Part shown: positions 26,990 to 39,451 of the stretch, in pieces
How the letters are laid out: the number at the start of each line of letters is the position of its first letter
Position numbering within the stretch: position 1 is the stretch's first letter
Assembly (NCBI GenBank): GCA_001414345.1
Contig: LLCB01000129.1
Location: 87,950 to 151,949 of the forward strand
Direction of reading: 5' to 3'
Source: Hymenoscyphus infarciens
Taxonomy: Eukaryota > Ascomycota > Leotiomycetes > Helotiales > Helotiaceae
DNA length: 64,000 nucleotides
Program-made: the position numbers and the translations under genes
The notes under the pieces: model-generated
What the model was told of the DNA's origin: nothing
The model's input: only the letters and a program-made list of their open reading frames with translations
Databases searched by the model: none

Positions 26990-28085
26990 CTACTGTTCCT
27001 TTTCCATCTCGGCCAACTCAATATCAGACTTCGGCCAAAGATGTGACAGATCCCCCACAGGAAGTTTAAGCGTCATCCTCATCTCAGCAGCAATCATGAC
27101 AACAGTAATATAATACCCCAAAAGCGCAACGATGAAAAATATCGCTGCCCCAGCCTATTCATATGTCAGCAATCCTCACCCCAGTCAAAAAACTCCAAGA
27201 CAAGAAGGGGGAAACCTACCTTCTGCAACTTCAAAGCCATTTCAAAACCCCCCGTACTAACCTTCCAATAAGCCCCACTCAACACAAAGTTACTCGTAAA
27301 CGCAAACAAGAAAATACTCGCAAACACAGTATTAGTCATCAGACTAAACACAAAAATGGTGAATAACCAGAATCCCCAGAATAAGAGGTACAAAGCGATA
27401 GCAGCGTTGTAGGCTTTGCTAGCCGCTCCTTCAATTGGGTTTCCAGTTGTGGAATAGGAGGCGGCGATTCCCCAGCTGGGAGTTTGGATGACACCAAAGG
27501 AGAGCCAGAAGACGCCGAACATCCCACAAACCATCATGGAGAAGAAGTTTCCCATAATCCATTCGAATATGCAGGCGAGAAGGAGGAGGACGGGGCCCGT
27601 GAAGTAGAATATTCCGCTGTAGGGAGTGTGTTAGCGAGGTTGTGAAGGGAGGGTTGAGGGAGGTGGAAAGAGGGGGGCTTGTACACTACTCCCACAAGAC
27701 TTGTGGCACCTCCCCATCCCATCAATACTGCTGCGAAGGTCAGAGATGATAGGACGAATCTGCAGAGGTTTAGCCGGGTGGTTCCCTACAGGGAAACTGG
27801 TATTCTTCACCCCATCAATCCCAATGGTGTTGGATTCGCGAATCGTTTTCTTAGATCCCCCGCGTTGGCAGTTTTAGGGGTGAGGTAGAGCTGGACATGT
27901 TGAGTTAATATACGCTTCTGCGTTGATACTATAAGTGAGAATAGGAATGCGAATTTGACCTTTTCAAAAAGCTCGGGGGAGATTGTCATCGCTCCTGCGG
28001 ACTTGACATGCGATATCGGATGAATCCCAGCTTCCTCATCATTCCCATTTATCTTCCTCTGAGTAGCGCTATTTATTGAAGACAT
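26990..28085 (-). CDS. Acetate transporter of the GPR1/FUN34/YaaH (AceTr) family
   Basis: Five exons (28085-27960, 27890-27811, 27759-27685, 27616-27220, 27154-26990) sum to 843 nt, 280 residues. A cytosolic N-terminus is followed by the family signature FANPTPLGLMGF (NPxPLGL at residues 61-67) and six hydrophobic helices, including FEWIMGNFF, GVFWLSFG and TNTVFASIFLFAF. The C-terminus PVGDLSHLWPKSDIELAE is also typical. Family members (Ato2/Ady2 of yeast, AcpA of Aspergillus) import acetate and other short monocarboxylates by proton symport at the plasma membrane. The first intron has a weak GTCAAA donor, but the junction restores the conserved frame. No metabolic partner gene is adjacent. 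Confidence 0.9.
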
Positions 28086-29121
28086 GTTGACTTGTAATCC
28101 AGCCGCAAAATTTACAATGGAATTTCGGATGGATCCGACCCAATTTTTGTAGACGTAGCAAAAACAATCCAAGTCGAGAATCCGGCTAAACATATATATC
28201 CCCCATCACCACCCCTCCGTCCAACCAACAATGAAGAACCTCATTGGTGAAAAGCATCCTGCATGTCTTCTGTCCAAAAATGGAAAACAGCTCAATTACA
28301 AATATTGGACTCAGCAAGGTTCCGGTGAGATCATAGCAGGGTTTCCCCGCACCCTACCCCCCTTCATCGTCTAACGGTGGCCAATAAGCGAGCCTGCCAA
28401 CGAGTATTTCCCAAGCCCAAGAATCTCAAGTTGAAAAGTACCCCAGGAATAGTTCGTACCAAGGAATGGAATGTCGGTAGCTGGTATCAGCACTACTGTA
28501 AGCACTGCAAGCAACTGCAAGAGTGTTCCGTCAAAATGAAGTCCAGGAGAGGTGCTGGTTAGACATAGGGGCGTCGTATATGATGACAATGATTCGCGAG
28601 ACAAGGAAAAATCGCATCAATTCGATATGTTTGGGCATTAAGCCCACTCGAAAACCACGGGGGGTAAAGTTCAAAAGAAGACAAATAAGAAAGAAGGTGG
28701 GATCCGTGAAAGAATTTCTCCCACTTGGGCGAGAAGTACATGCTCTGACAAAAGTTATGCTGAGCACAGAATGCCAGTTCGTAGCGGTAAGAAGTTCACC
28801 AATAGAACCACGGATACCATATGGAATTCAAATACTTGCCGTTCTCCAACCTGTTGCAACCACTACTGTGAGTATGCCAGCACCACTATGCAGGTGCCCA
28901 AGTTGCGGCTGTAACCCACACCAAAAACCCCCAAACAGCCGTTGAAGTTGTGCTGAAGTTTGGTACTTGGTCGAGTAAGGGCTGCAACAAACTTCAACGT
29001 GCAGAACCCACCAGCCCGTACCAACCCGAATTGTATTTATTGTTTCCAACCAGACTCAGCTGAAGAATGTATGCCTTTCGAAGAGGCGAGTATTTTTACA
29101 GGTATCTTCTCATATCTTACA
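28086..29121. other. Intergenic stretch between acetate transporter and lipoate ligase
   Basis: Short ORFs on both strands, some hydrophobic on the minus strand (28371-28767), but no recognisable family or clear splicing. Nothing that I can name. Confidence 0.4.
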
Positions 29122-30462
29122 TCAGACCTTAGAAGTCAATCCGAACATACGGTTCAATTCCAAGATGAAATTATTTCTCAAGCCCCCTCCTGACAAATGC
29201 CCCCTAAACTGATCTTCTTCCGGAATAACATGTTTCGACCAATCTTTGATTTCATGTACTTTCAAGTTGTATTCAGACCAATCCTGTATTTTACAATGGT
29301 TCAAATTGTCCAAAAGCCCTTCAGGCGTCGAGGGGTGGATATTTCCCCTTTTCCGTGTAGTATGGAAAGCGCTTATGACTGCGTTGCGGGCAACGAACGA
29401 GAGATACAAAGATTGATTGAGATCTGGCTTGGGGATGTGCTAAAAAAAAGTAAAATTAAATGCACGAACGAAAATAATGAGCAGAGTGAACTTACACCTT
29501 CTACCAACTCTTCCGTCTCGGGCGGTATTGGGTAGGAGAAACGGAACTGGGGCGTTTGCCCGTATATCCAATCCGGTGACTATCGCTATGTGAGTAAAGT
29601 GTATAGTTGAGGATTTAGGGACACAAACTCTCAACTCGTTGATCCCCTTCATGATCTCTGGTACACTTCCTTCTTCTTCCCCAACCAGGACGGGTTTTAC
29701 AGCGCCATACATTTCCTTAAACTCCCTGACCACAGCCTCCTCAAAATCTTCATTTTGCACCTCGACATTCGCAATGGGCGAACTGACACTATCCACGCCC
29801 CTAGCCTTTATATATCTTTTCGCCGGACTCTTCAAGAATTTCCCAATATTCCTCAAATTCGGCGAATTCAACAGACAAGTTCCATGATGTACACTCCGTA
29901 ATCTCGTAAGCTTGTACGCACTACCAGAAACCTTCAATGGCGTTTCTGACTCGGGAGAATCCAGCACAATATCATGTCGCTCATTGACCCTGACCCTCTC
30001 AACGTCCAAACTACGCAATGCTCGTACCACCATCTGCGCATGTATATCTCGATCGAACTTCCCCGTGGGGCAGATGACGCTGTAGTTCACGTTCCCTTCA
30101 TCGTGCCAGACTGTTCCGCCGCCGGATCTTCTGCGTACGAGGTCGGGTTTTAAGGGACTGTTTCGGAGGCGATAGAGGTTGCATTCTACCCATGGGTTTT
30201 GGTTTCTACCGATTATTATGCTTGGGGAGTTGGTGTAGAGGAAGAGGATCGTGGAGTCGGGTGGGGATTTGGTGAGGAGGTGATGTTCGATTGAGAGATT
30301 GAGGTACGGGGAGCGACTTCGAGAGAGGTAGATTTGGGTCTTTGCGTTGGGGATTTGGTGGAGGGAGGATTGGAAGCGAATATGCCATTTTGGTTTTGAG
30401 GTTGATGTCAATTTGTACGCATTGATGAAGGAGAGGAGGGTTGAGCCTCTGGAGGGTGACAT
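29122..30462 (-). CDS. AIM22: Lipoate-protein ligase A-type (Aim22-like)
   Basis: Three exons (30462-29629, 29579-29496, 29439-29122) total 1236 nt, 411 residues. The biotin/lipoate ligase core is clear: IIIGRNQNPW near residue 82, RRSGGGTVWHDEGN at 111-124 (lipoyl-AMP binding loop) and KVSGSAYK with the likely catalytic lysine. After intron 1 the conserved C-terminal motif SPDWIYGQTPQF appears, which supports the splice at 29580. Exon 3 carries NLKVHEIKDW. The N-terminus is Arg/Ser-rich, compatible with mitochondrial import. The enzyme would attach lipoate to E2 subunits and glycine-cleavage H protein. Length fits fungal homologues. A start at the first ATG is assumed. Confidence 0.88.
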
Positions 30463-31077
30463 TTGGAAAATAGATGTTTGCTGGTCTACAAGGTACCTTT
30501 TCTAATCTCAGCCTCGCGATGGTCTGTAAAAGCGGCAGTAGGTAATTGCTTCGGGTTCCTATCGAACTCCAAATTCCACAAGTACTTTCGAGAGCATTCA
30601 GGTAATTACCTCAAATGGTTTGAACAATCTAGAATGTTTTTATTTATCCAGACCTCTTTCAAAAACATATCAATTTGAATATTTTGGGTTTCCTACCTGC
30701 TCAGTTAGAACATACTGCGGCTTTATCTATCCACTCCTAGAGTTCGCCTCGCTTTGTTATCTCATAGCCTTTGTTAGGTTAAAAATAAGAGCCAAACCAA
30801 TGGCTCACTTACTACCATTTAGATATACTTTAGAAAAGTTCAAGCTGGCTAGTAATCCAATCCAGAAGAGAGTCCGGCGGGACGCCGGCGTTGACACCGG
30901 ACCGAGCTCGGGTTTGACTCACCGATTATCGCCCGGCCTTCAAGGTTTCTTTGTAGAATTGGAGTCACTGACAGAAAAAAAGTGTACAACACCACATCAG
31001 CTCATTTCACTCGCTCTTTCCGCTTGCCCTCCTTCTCTCCATTAACAAAACATTGGGAACTTCCCATCACCTTCAAA
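30463..31077. promoter_or_regulatory. Divergent intergenic region between AIM22 and chorismate synthase
   Basis: 615 bp between the starts of two housekeeping genes on opposite strands, so it must hold both promoters. No individual element can be assigned with confidence. Confidence 0.4.
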
Positions 31078-32390
31078 ATGTCAACCTTTGGACATTTCTT
31101 CAAGGTTACCACGTATGCCACCCAATGTTACCCCTCCTTGCGCCTACTAACATTTTTCTCTCTAGCTATGGCGAATCGCATTGCCCCTCGGTGGGATGTA
31201 TTGTCGATGGAGTTCCTCCTGGAATGGAACTCACCGAAGAAGATATCCAACCTCAGATGACTCGACGAAGACCAGGCCAAAGTGCCCTCACCACACCCCG
31301 CAATGAGCAAGATATAGTCCAGATTCAATCTGGCACCGAGTTCGGCGTCACCCTGGGCACGCCAATTGCGATGGTAGTACGAAACAAAGATCAACGGCCA
31401 AAAGACTACGGAAATTCAACAATGGATCTCTACCCACGACCGAGCCATGCGGATTGGACATACTTGGAGAAATACGGAGTAAAGGCAAGCAGTGGTGGTG
31501 GACGAAGCAGCGCACGAGAAACAATTGGACGGGTGGCAGCAAGTGCAATTGCAGAGAAATACTTGACATTAGCGCACGGCATTGAGATTGTGGCTTTTGT
31601 ATCGTCGGTAGGAGGAATTCATATGTTCCCACCTTCGGCGACGCACCCAACGCCTTCTACGAACCCAGCTTTCCTTTCCTTGATCGAGACGGTGACACGA
31701 GAAAAGGTGGACGAGTTTGTGCCCGTGCGATGCCCCGACCAGGCAGCTACAGACCGGATGGCGGAAGAAATTGCTGCATTTCGGGATCGAAATGATAGTA
31801 TTGGAGGAACGGTGACTTGTGTCATTCGAAATGTACCAAGCGGGTTGGGAGAGCCATGTTTTGACAAAATGGAGGCGATGCTTGCTCATGCTATGCTGAG
31901 TATTCCTGCTACAAAGGGATTTGAGATTGGTTCGGGTTTTGGGGGTTGTGAGGTTCCTGGATCAATACACAACGATCCTTTCGTCGTGGCACCAGCGGTT
32001 CCTCCCATGGAGACGGGCGCGTCAAGAAACGGCGTTCCTAGACCGAAGTTGACCACGAAAACGAACAACTCTGGGGGGATTCAAGGTGGTATTACGAATG
32101 GGGCACCAATTTACTTTCGCGTGGGATTCAAACCTGCCGCAACGATCGGCCAGGCCCAAGAAACCGCAAGGTACAATGGGGATGATAGCGGGGTTCTGGA
32201 GGCAAAGGGAAGACATGATCCATGTGTCGTCCCACGGGCTGTACCAATCGTGGAGGCTATGGCTGCATTAGTTGTGATTGATGCACTGATGTCTCAACAG
32301 TCGAGGCAGGTATCGAGAAGTCTACTTCCTCCCTTGAAGAAGAAAGATGTTGCTACGGGCGAGAAATTGGTTGGCGTTAACGGTGTTTAA
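31078..32390 (+). CDS. ARO2: Chorismate synthase
   Basis: Exon 1 (31078-31112) encodes [12 protein letters not shown], then a 53-nt intron (31113-31165, GTATGC...CTCTAG) and exon 2 (31166-32390), giving 419 residues. Diagnostic motifs are [18 protein letters not shown] (residues 14-31), [16 protein letters not shown] (124-139), GFEIGSGF and [10 protein letters not shown]. The enzyme converts 5-enolpyruvylshikimate-3-phosphate to chorismate with reduced FMN, the last step of the shikimate pathway. The length matches fungal homologues and no key motif is missing. It is housekeeping and single, with no sign of belonging to the NRPS-like group downstream. Confidence 0.96.
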
Positions 32391-32934
32391 AATAGATAGA
32401 AAAATGGTGATCGCTTCTTTCAATGGCCATCCGCCCTTTATCCTCGAGTTCGTGATTGTTTCTAGTGCTTGGTCACTTCTTTTTGTGGTCCTACTAGTCG
32501 TTTCTCGGGTTCCTTGGGTTCCCTCTCTCTTAGGAAGTCAATTAGACCACAGTCGGACTGGCTTGAACATATTGATCTAGGGACTGAGAAGTTAGACGAG
32601 CTGGAAAGGAGAGTGTCTCGATTCATCACGTGTTGTCCATGACGAGGAGCCTAGGCACTTGACGCAGTGAGCAGTAATTCATTACCTTACAGGGTTTAGG
32701 TGGTGGAGGTAGACTCTCTAAAGACTATCGTACAATGATCAAGCATAATTGATTGTCGCACGAGAGTTAGTAGATGCCTTAACTGTCAGGCGATAATCAA
32801 GGATTTTGAGGCTTAAAATCCTTAACTATTAAGCGAGCTTAATTCTTAAGAGAGAATTGATTATTAAAAGCCCTTACTTCTCAAATAACTCTTAAGAGTC
32901 AAAGCTCTTTGAGGCTAGTATAAGTATATACTAA

Positions 32935-32994
32935 CCGGAAGAACTATACTCTGGGCGGAAGCACTATACTCCGGGCGGAAGCACTATACTAGGC
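32935..32994. repeat. Three 20-bp tandem units
   Basis: Units of the form GCGGAAGCACTATACTCCGG, the first and last diverged. Directly followed by an 18-bp palindromic element (32988-33005) with arms CTAGGC and GCCTAG. Confidence 0.7.
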
Positions 32995-33196
32995 ATATGC
33001 GCCTAGTAGACAGGGGTACTCGTACAACTCGGTATCGCTCGTAAACAATTAACGTCAACGCTATTATAATATAAAGAAAGTATTCAACCGATTCAGCGAA
33101 AGTTATCCTACGCGCATTAGTCGGGGCCGTATCGGTATACTCCGTACGTGTACTGCCCTTATTATAGTAAAGAAGCATGTACCCCTGGCCCCACTG

Positions 33197-33241
33197 GCGC
33201 ACCTGGCCCCTGCGCACCTGGCCCCTGCGCACCTGGCCCCT
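33197..33241. repeat. Three perfect 15-bp tandem units
   Basis: GCGCACCTGGCCCCT repeated three times without mismatch; the GC-rich array stands out from its AT-rich surroundings. Confidence 0.85.
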
Positions 33242-33277
33242 GCCGAGGCTTAACCGATTCTAACTCTCAAGCGATTT

Positions 33278-33489
33278 TACTATCCCCCCCCCTTAAGTAT
33301 TTGTAAAGTGGGTCGAGTGGAGACTGGGGGAGGCTGTGTAAAGTCCTGGTAAGGTTAGGGTTTTTAGCTAATAGAAGCTTCTTTACCATTCTATTTTTTG
33401 ACTTTGACTCTGCTTATTGGCTCAGCGCTTTGACATTACACAGGACCCGCAAAGTGGGGATTACATATACTTAAGGGGGGGGGATAGTA
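33278..33489. mobile_element. MITE-like non-autonomous DNA element, 212 bp
   Basis: Perfect 23-bp terminal inverted repeats (33278-33300 and 33467-33489) start TACTATCCCCC and end CTTAAGTAT, with TA at both outer ends, as expected for a Tc1/mariner-type TA target. There is no coding capacity. A 19-bp direct repeat (TAACTCTCAAGCGATTTTA) lies across both edges (33261-33279 and 33488-33506), so either the insertion duplicated an unusually long target or it landed between two copies of a pre-existing repeat. Confidence 0.75.
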
Positions 33490-34769
33490 ACTCTCAAGCG
33501 ATTTTAACTCTTGGCTCTCAAGAAAAACTTAAGCCTCAGGCATGAAGGCGATTATCTTTAGAGGCCCCGTGACATTCGGATAATCAAGACGCTTTGACCC
33601 TCGTCTGAGAGTCTATTGAGAGTCCACTGGCCCCACCAAAACCCTTCAAGGTAGTCTCCCGAATATAGTTTGTATGATATCACAGTGCTCTATTAAATCC
33701 CACTCATTGATATAAGGTCATGAAATTGGTTATGTTATTTACCTCTTTAGCTCCACTTTACTCTAGAGAATTGGAAACTCGTTGTTGATATTAGAAGACA
33801 CGGCGTTCTGATTCTCTATCTTGACTTGGATTACAGAAGAGTAGAGAAAGACTTACTAAGAAATATGTGGAATTGAAAACTCTCTTCTTTTAACTTTACT
33901 CTCTCCTTTTTCTAGAAGAAGTAAGTTATGTTCTTATTTCTACTGAAAAAATTAGAATTTTTTACTTATCTTTACTCTTCTAATATAACTTTAATATGTT
34001 TTCTTTCTCGATTAATCAGTTCTCTTCTTTTAACTCTAATTCTCTTTCTATCTAGAAGAGAATAATCAATTTAGTTGTTTTTGCTAAAGAAGAGCTCTTA
34101 CTTATAAAATGAAGTTTTAATATCTTAATCTAATAATAATTCATAAATTTTAGGGTTTTAGTACGGGTTTTAGTACTAGTAACAAATTTGGAGATATCTA
34201 ATAGGTGGACACGGGCGACCCTGTAACAACAAATTGCAAAGAGACAACAAAATTGTGAATTGACGCGCAGGATACTGATTTACCATTCCCTTGAGTCTTC
34301 TTATATTTTCATGTGGTTTCCGTCGAATTATACGAATTAAATATACGCGTTGATACACCTTATAGCCACAGCGAGCACTGTGCAGGCAGGAGCTAAGGTT
34401 ACCCATGAGGAAGGAACCCCGCATCTTCCAAACCCTCGCTTCCCCCCGCCCCTTTTCCTTTTCCTCTTCCTCTTTCTCTTCCTCTTCTACTTTCACATAT
34501 CAACCTTTCTTCTCCCTCGTCGATGCTATCCATCTCCATCACCCTGAACCCGGGCAAGGCGCTCACCAACACACCAACTTCTCGGGAAGAATCTCGAGGA
34601 AAGATCCTGTATCCATACACGTTCTCACACGTTGAGATGGAACAGTTTTTGAGAGTAAATCTTTCAATCACATTGTTTCCACGTGGCGTTGGCTGTAGGT
34701 TCAATTCAAGGGGTTGGGGACGTTGTTAATTGAAATATCGCGAGTTATCATGTCCAATGCCTGCCTATC
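33490..34769. other. Gene-poor stretch downstream of the NRPS-like gene
   Basis: Moderately AT-rich from 33700 to 34190. A pyrimidine-rich run (CTTTTCCTCTTCC type) lies at 34440-34490. No gene is seen; the 3' end of the NRPS-like transcript should lie here. Confidence 0.4.
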
Positions 34770-37700
34770 CTATCGCCTCGATCTCGAGAATGCTGCCCTC
34801 TTGGGAGGCATTCCATCGAAGAAGCCCACTGCACGCAAATACTCAACGTTTCTCCGAATTGCAATCTTGACTCGAGCGGAATCCCCCGCCATGCTTCCGG
34901 TGCCAGCTTCGTGCATTGGCACACCAATCTTCCCCTTCTCCTGCTCGAGAATCTCCATTACCGGCCAAAGAGGATGTGCCTCATGGCGAGAATCGAGATC
35001 AGCATACACTGCTCGCATCCACCCCTCTTGACCCAGCGGAGTCAGGTTATACCCACAATCTTCTCGCAAAACCTTCCAGAAATCACCAACGAGAAGCCCG
35101 TCAGCTACGTCGACTTCAGCTGCAGGCGAAGGCTCTTTCGGATCACAACATTCCACAATGGTCTGAGCAACATGACCTACATCGGCCACAAACAGCCAGC
35201 AATCCGCGTCGGCTTCGTTGTAGCCCTTGATGTGGATACACGTCGCGACTAGTCTCCAAAGGAAGTCGTCAATGTTTGCGATACCCTCCTCCGCAGTACC
35301 AATGATAAACCCCGGTTTGACAACTGACACACGCTGTTGGTGATAGGGACTTATTTGGGCGTACTCCTGGACCAGGAGCTGTGACAAATATTTTGTCTCG
35401 GCATAGCCCGTGGGCAGGGTAGGCGAATCGTCGTGGGAATCACTCGGCTGAGGGGAGGAATACCTTTGCAATGTTCCATGGTATCCTCCTGCTACGTAAA
35501 CAAATTTCGACACGGAAGGAGCCTCGTGAATCGCTTTGAGCAAGTCGAGAGTCGAGTCAACGTTTGCCGCTTTGAGGCAGGAAAATCCTCGATTCCAATG
35601 GACATTGGCACCGTTGTGGATGACTATGGTGATTCGATCCAACGCCGATGACCTCCCAGTCAGGCGGTCCCATTTGTCGGTACTCACTCCCAGCCGTGGC
35701 TGCCCAAGGTCACCGGTCCAAACCTCGATTTTTTCCAAATACGCATCATTCCACCAACCTGCCCTGCTCGCCGAGTCTTTGATTCTTTCCAGGCCGTGTG
35801 CAGCAGTTTTACCTCGGACGTGTACAATTATTTTCCCAATACTTTCTCGAGTGCATAGCTGGAAGAGGAGCTGGGATCCAAGAAAGCCAGTTGCACCTGT
35901 AAGAAGGACAACGCTCAGATCCGGGATTTGAGACCAAAACCGGGCCTGCATTTCTTTCCTGTATCGTTGGAATGTCGGTATCATCTTTGCCTGCTTTTCA
36001 AAGACTTGATCCTTTCCCTGGTCTTGAAAATCATGGATCAAATGTGAGATGGTACGAACAGTCCCTAGAAAAAACTCGCTTGTGTTGAGGTTTACGCCGA
36101 ATTCTTTCTTGATAAAGGTCCTCAAACTGATGATCTGGATGGAATCAAAACCTAGTGTGCCCAGATCCCAATCATGTCCATCGAACTTCGTAGGGGGACG
36201 CCCATCGTTGGGATAGAGAATACTCGAGATCCTCCGGGACACTTTCAAGGCGATCACCGCCTCTTGGGAAATCAGACCATTGGTCAGACTATTGCTGGTG
36301 ACGAGATCCTCGACTGGCCGAGTAAGATCCGTAAGCCATTGATTTACCGTTTTCCGATCCATCTTCTGAGAAGTGGAAAGAGGAATCTTTTCAACAACTA
36401 GCCAGTGATTCGGAACCATATATGGTGGTAGTTTCATTGCCAAAAACCTTGTGAGATCGCCTACGTTAAACAACAACACATCCAGACGACTCCGCTCTAC
36501 CAAACGAAGAGTGGTTCTTGTGGAATCTGAACCCGACCCGGTATCTATATTCTCCAACTCGATAACTGCCACGAGACCTTTGGCATACGCGCCTGATTTT
36601 GGACTGGTCACCATGCAGAGTGCACTCCCTGTAATCAGTGACAAGGTTCTTTCCACCTCTTCAAGCTCAACCCTTTGGCCACGAATCTTCACCTGAAGAT
36701 CTTTGCGTCCCACGAACTCGAAGGACCCGTCCGATATCTGCCTCACAAGGTCTCCTGTTTTATATATTCGCCGCGTTCTGGTACCGGCGATTTCAGCGGG
36801 CCACCTGGGGTTCTTGATGAATACCGATTTTGTCTTGGTTGTATCATCAAGATAGCCGCGAGCGAGTGTCGGTCCCTCAACACAAAGCTCTCCTATGGCT
36901 CCAATTGGAACAAGACGGTCATGATCGTTTTGATCCGTAACCCAGCAGACTCCACATCCAAATGCTCGCCCAATGTTACCGGGTCTGGCATTGTGAGGAA
37001 TGACGGTAATCGTGCATGCTGCACACTCGCAGGGCCCATAGCAGTTGTAGAGGCGAACTTTATGTGCCCAACGAGAGATGTTCTCTTTAGTTACTGCCTC
37101 GCCACCCAGAGCCAGAGTTTTTAATGTTGGAACCTCTTCAGGTGTGAATAGGCTTGCAACCGATGGAGTGAACAGCGCCCAGTTCACTTCCATGTCATTT
37201 ATTGTACCAGCAATATTGCCCATGCGTTCGTCTTCAGATGGTGTGCATACAACTCCTCCGAAAATCAGCGTTGTAAAAATGTCCATCATGCTTACGTCGA
37301 AGGTATACCTAGGCACCTCGGTGTCAGTCAACTCCCAAAAAACTCTCAGTAGTCAGCTCACTTACGCGGCATACTGCAGCACACGGGACTTCGAGGTGAT
37401 ATTCATCGCTTTCCCATGAGCAAGGGAGCTTGTACATACAGAGGCATGCTCTTGGACGATTCCCTTGGGTTCCCCTACATGAGGATCTCGGAGTCAGTTT
37501 ACTTTGAGAAACAATCAAATGTTTTCGAGTCTGTTTCGTGAGTAAGGAAAAAAAGCCCAACTCCCGAAACGACTAGAATAGGGAGGTGTTCCCCGAGATT
37601 CTCACTTACCAGTTGAACCTGAGCTGAAAAGGACGAATGCTGCGTTGTATGGCTGAAATTTGACTGCTTGAGGGATGACTGGGTTCTTGATCGATTCAAG

Positions 37701-38837
37701 AAGGCATCGATTTACAGCCAGTGTTTCCACCTCCATGTTACTGAACAAATGAATTGTGCTTTGCGATCCTATGACAAGTCTTGCCCTGGTTTTCCGTGTT
37801 ATCCTTTCAAGTCGATCCTTAGGATGAGATGGATCCAGCGGCACAAGCACTCCTCCTGCTCTGAGAATCGATATCATGGTTATGATCGCGAATATGGACT
37901 TTTCGAAACAAACAGGAATCATCATTTCGGTTACTACACCAAGACCAACGAGGTGACTTGCCAGAATGGATGTCGTTCTATCCAGCTGTTCATATGTGAG
38001 GTGGCCATCCCATGAACATATCGCGGGCGACTCGGGAGATGACTTGGCGTTCTCAAAAATCAACTCGTGAACTAAGGCGTCTTTCCTTTCGGGAAGCTGT
38101 TTATTCCAGATTCGGACTTGTTCTAAATCTCGTGAAGTGCATAGTTGATATTCGGAGATGGGTCTCTCCGGGCCCTTCAATATACAGCTCAAGATGTTTG
38201 AAAATGTGTGAGCTATGCTGGTGGCTGCAACCGTCGACCATTTTGACCCAAGATAGTTGAGATGGATTGTGGAACCAGTTGCATTGCAGACTCTAACGTC
38301 AACCAGCATCTCAATCTGCATTAGGTGTCAATTGAGTATGCTATAAAAAAGGATTTCTTTACCACTCACATTCCTCCATGGCCCATGGGTCGTGACTTTT
38401 TCAAAAGTAGGTTCGGATCCCAATGCTTTACATTGCAGGACTACCTCTTCAAAATGCACCGCCGTATTGATCATAGAAAAATTTTGAAGAGAGTCGAAAG
38501 GCTCTGTGGGAAATTGGCCCCCCGGAAACCCTGCTTGTGTCGGTTTCAATGCTCGCCATACATTTGCTACAGACTGAAGTCTTCCAAACTCCACATTGTG
38601 TATCTCGCATTCGTAACTCGAACTTCTGTCGTCCAATCGCAGAAGATTTCGAAACGTTACCGAGTCACACCCAATATATGAACGAAGGAGTACCGCCCAG
38701 GCTGTTTGAAAGAAGATTGATCCTGATACCCCATATCGTGAGGAGGACTCGTAAAGTCCACAGGGAACTGAAACTTCTACAAGCTGCCAAGGGGTATTTG
38801 GATTTTGGTATACATCCAGGCTCGGGAGTTTCGACAT
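34770..38837 (-). CDS. NRPS-like enzyme: partial condensation, adenylation, thiolation, thioester reductase
   Basis: Four exons (38837-38370, 38315-37610, 37474-37366, 37308-34770) total 3822 nt, 1273 residues. Residues 1 to about 245 match only the second half of a condensation domain; the HHxxxD half is absent. The adenylation domain has FSSGSTGEPKG (about 384-394), YTFDVS (429-434), NCYGPCEC (516-523), YKTGDL (610-615), VKIRGQRVELEE (634-645) and an unusual PLSTSQKMDRK in place of the common SGKxDRK. The carrier domain has LGFDSI (813-818, phosphopantetheine Ser817). The reductase has LLTGATGFLGS (896-906, NADPH) and YAETK (1063-1067). The enzyme would activate one carboxylic or amino acid and release it reductively as an aldehyde or alcohol. 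It diverges from the hydroxylase gene at 39452. The substrate cannot be named. Confidence 0.9.
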
Positions 38838-39451
38838 GGTCTCTAAATGAAGAGCGAAAACGATCTATCACGAAACAGCTTCCATTCGCACCATACCCGG
38901 GTAATAATATATCCTTACTCATTTCAAGTTGAGATGTTTAAAGTTCTGGTTGATGCATCAACCCTCGCCATTCCCGAAGTTACATAGGCAACCCGGGGCA
39001 TTTCCTCTTCCGAACATCTTTCCCGAGATTCCTTTGTCATTTCCCAGCGTCATTATTATAAGGTAGCATCTGCATCATCAAGTCTCGACTCCGGTTTCTT
39101 TATACTGTACAACAAAGAAGAGACGTGATTGTGTTATAGCATGACACGCAATGGTAATGTAGGTGTGCACCTCTGATAGCTATCTTCCCCGCCCTGCACC
39201 ACAGTCGGGTCGGGGCGGAGATCGGTTACATATCCTTTCTGTTCTCGTGTTCTCACTACTCTTGTAGAACTTGTGGATTCATCTCAGTCGTGCATTTTCC
39301 ATTGATTTTTTCTTTTCGCGTCCTTTTTGGATTTTTCCTGGGACCCTTTACAATCCCAATCAGTATTCTTTCCTCTTCCTCTACATAAACAGACTTTCAA
39401 CAATGGCTATTAATCTTTGACCCATTCAAAGAAAAACATTTTACTCTTCCA
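38838..39451. promoter_or_regulatory. Bidirectional promoter region of NRPS-like gene and hydroxylase 1
   Basis: 614 bp separate the divergent start codons, so the two genes could be co-regulated. It has no minus-strand ORF that could supply the missing N-terminal half of the condensation domain. A five-codon upstream ORF (ATG 39403, stop 39418-39420) lies 31 bp before the hydroxylase start and would be in its leader if transcription begins upstream. Confidence 0.5.

Larger units (their letters stand above)
32391..33277. other. Gene-poor intergenic stretch with short tandem repeats
   Basis: No gene seen. It contains repeated TAAGAG/CTTAAG words at 32790-32900 and two small tandem arrays listed separately. 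Composition is intermediate, suggesting old repeat debris with partial RIP. Confidence 0.45.
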
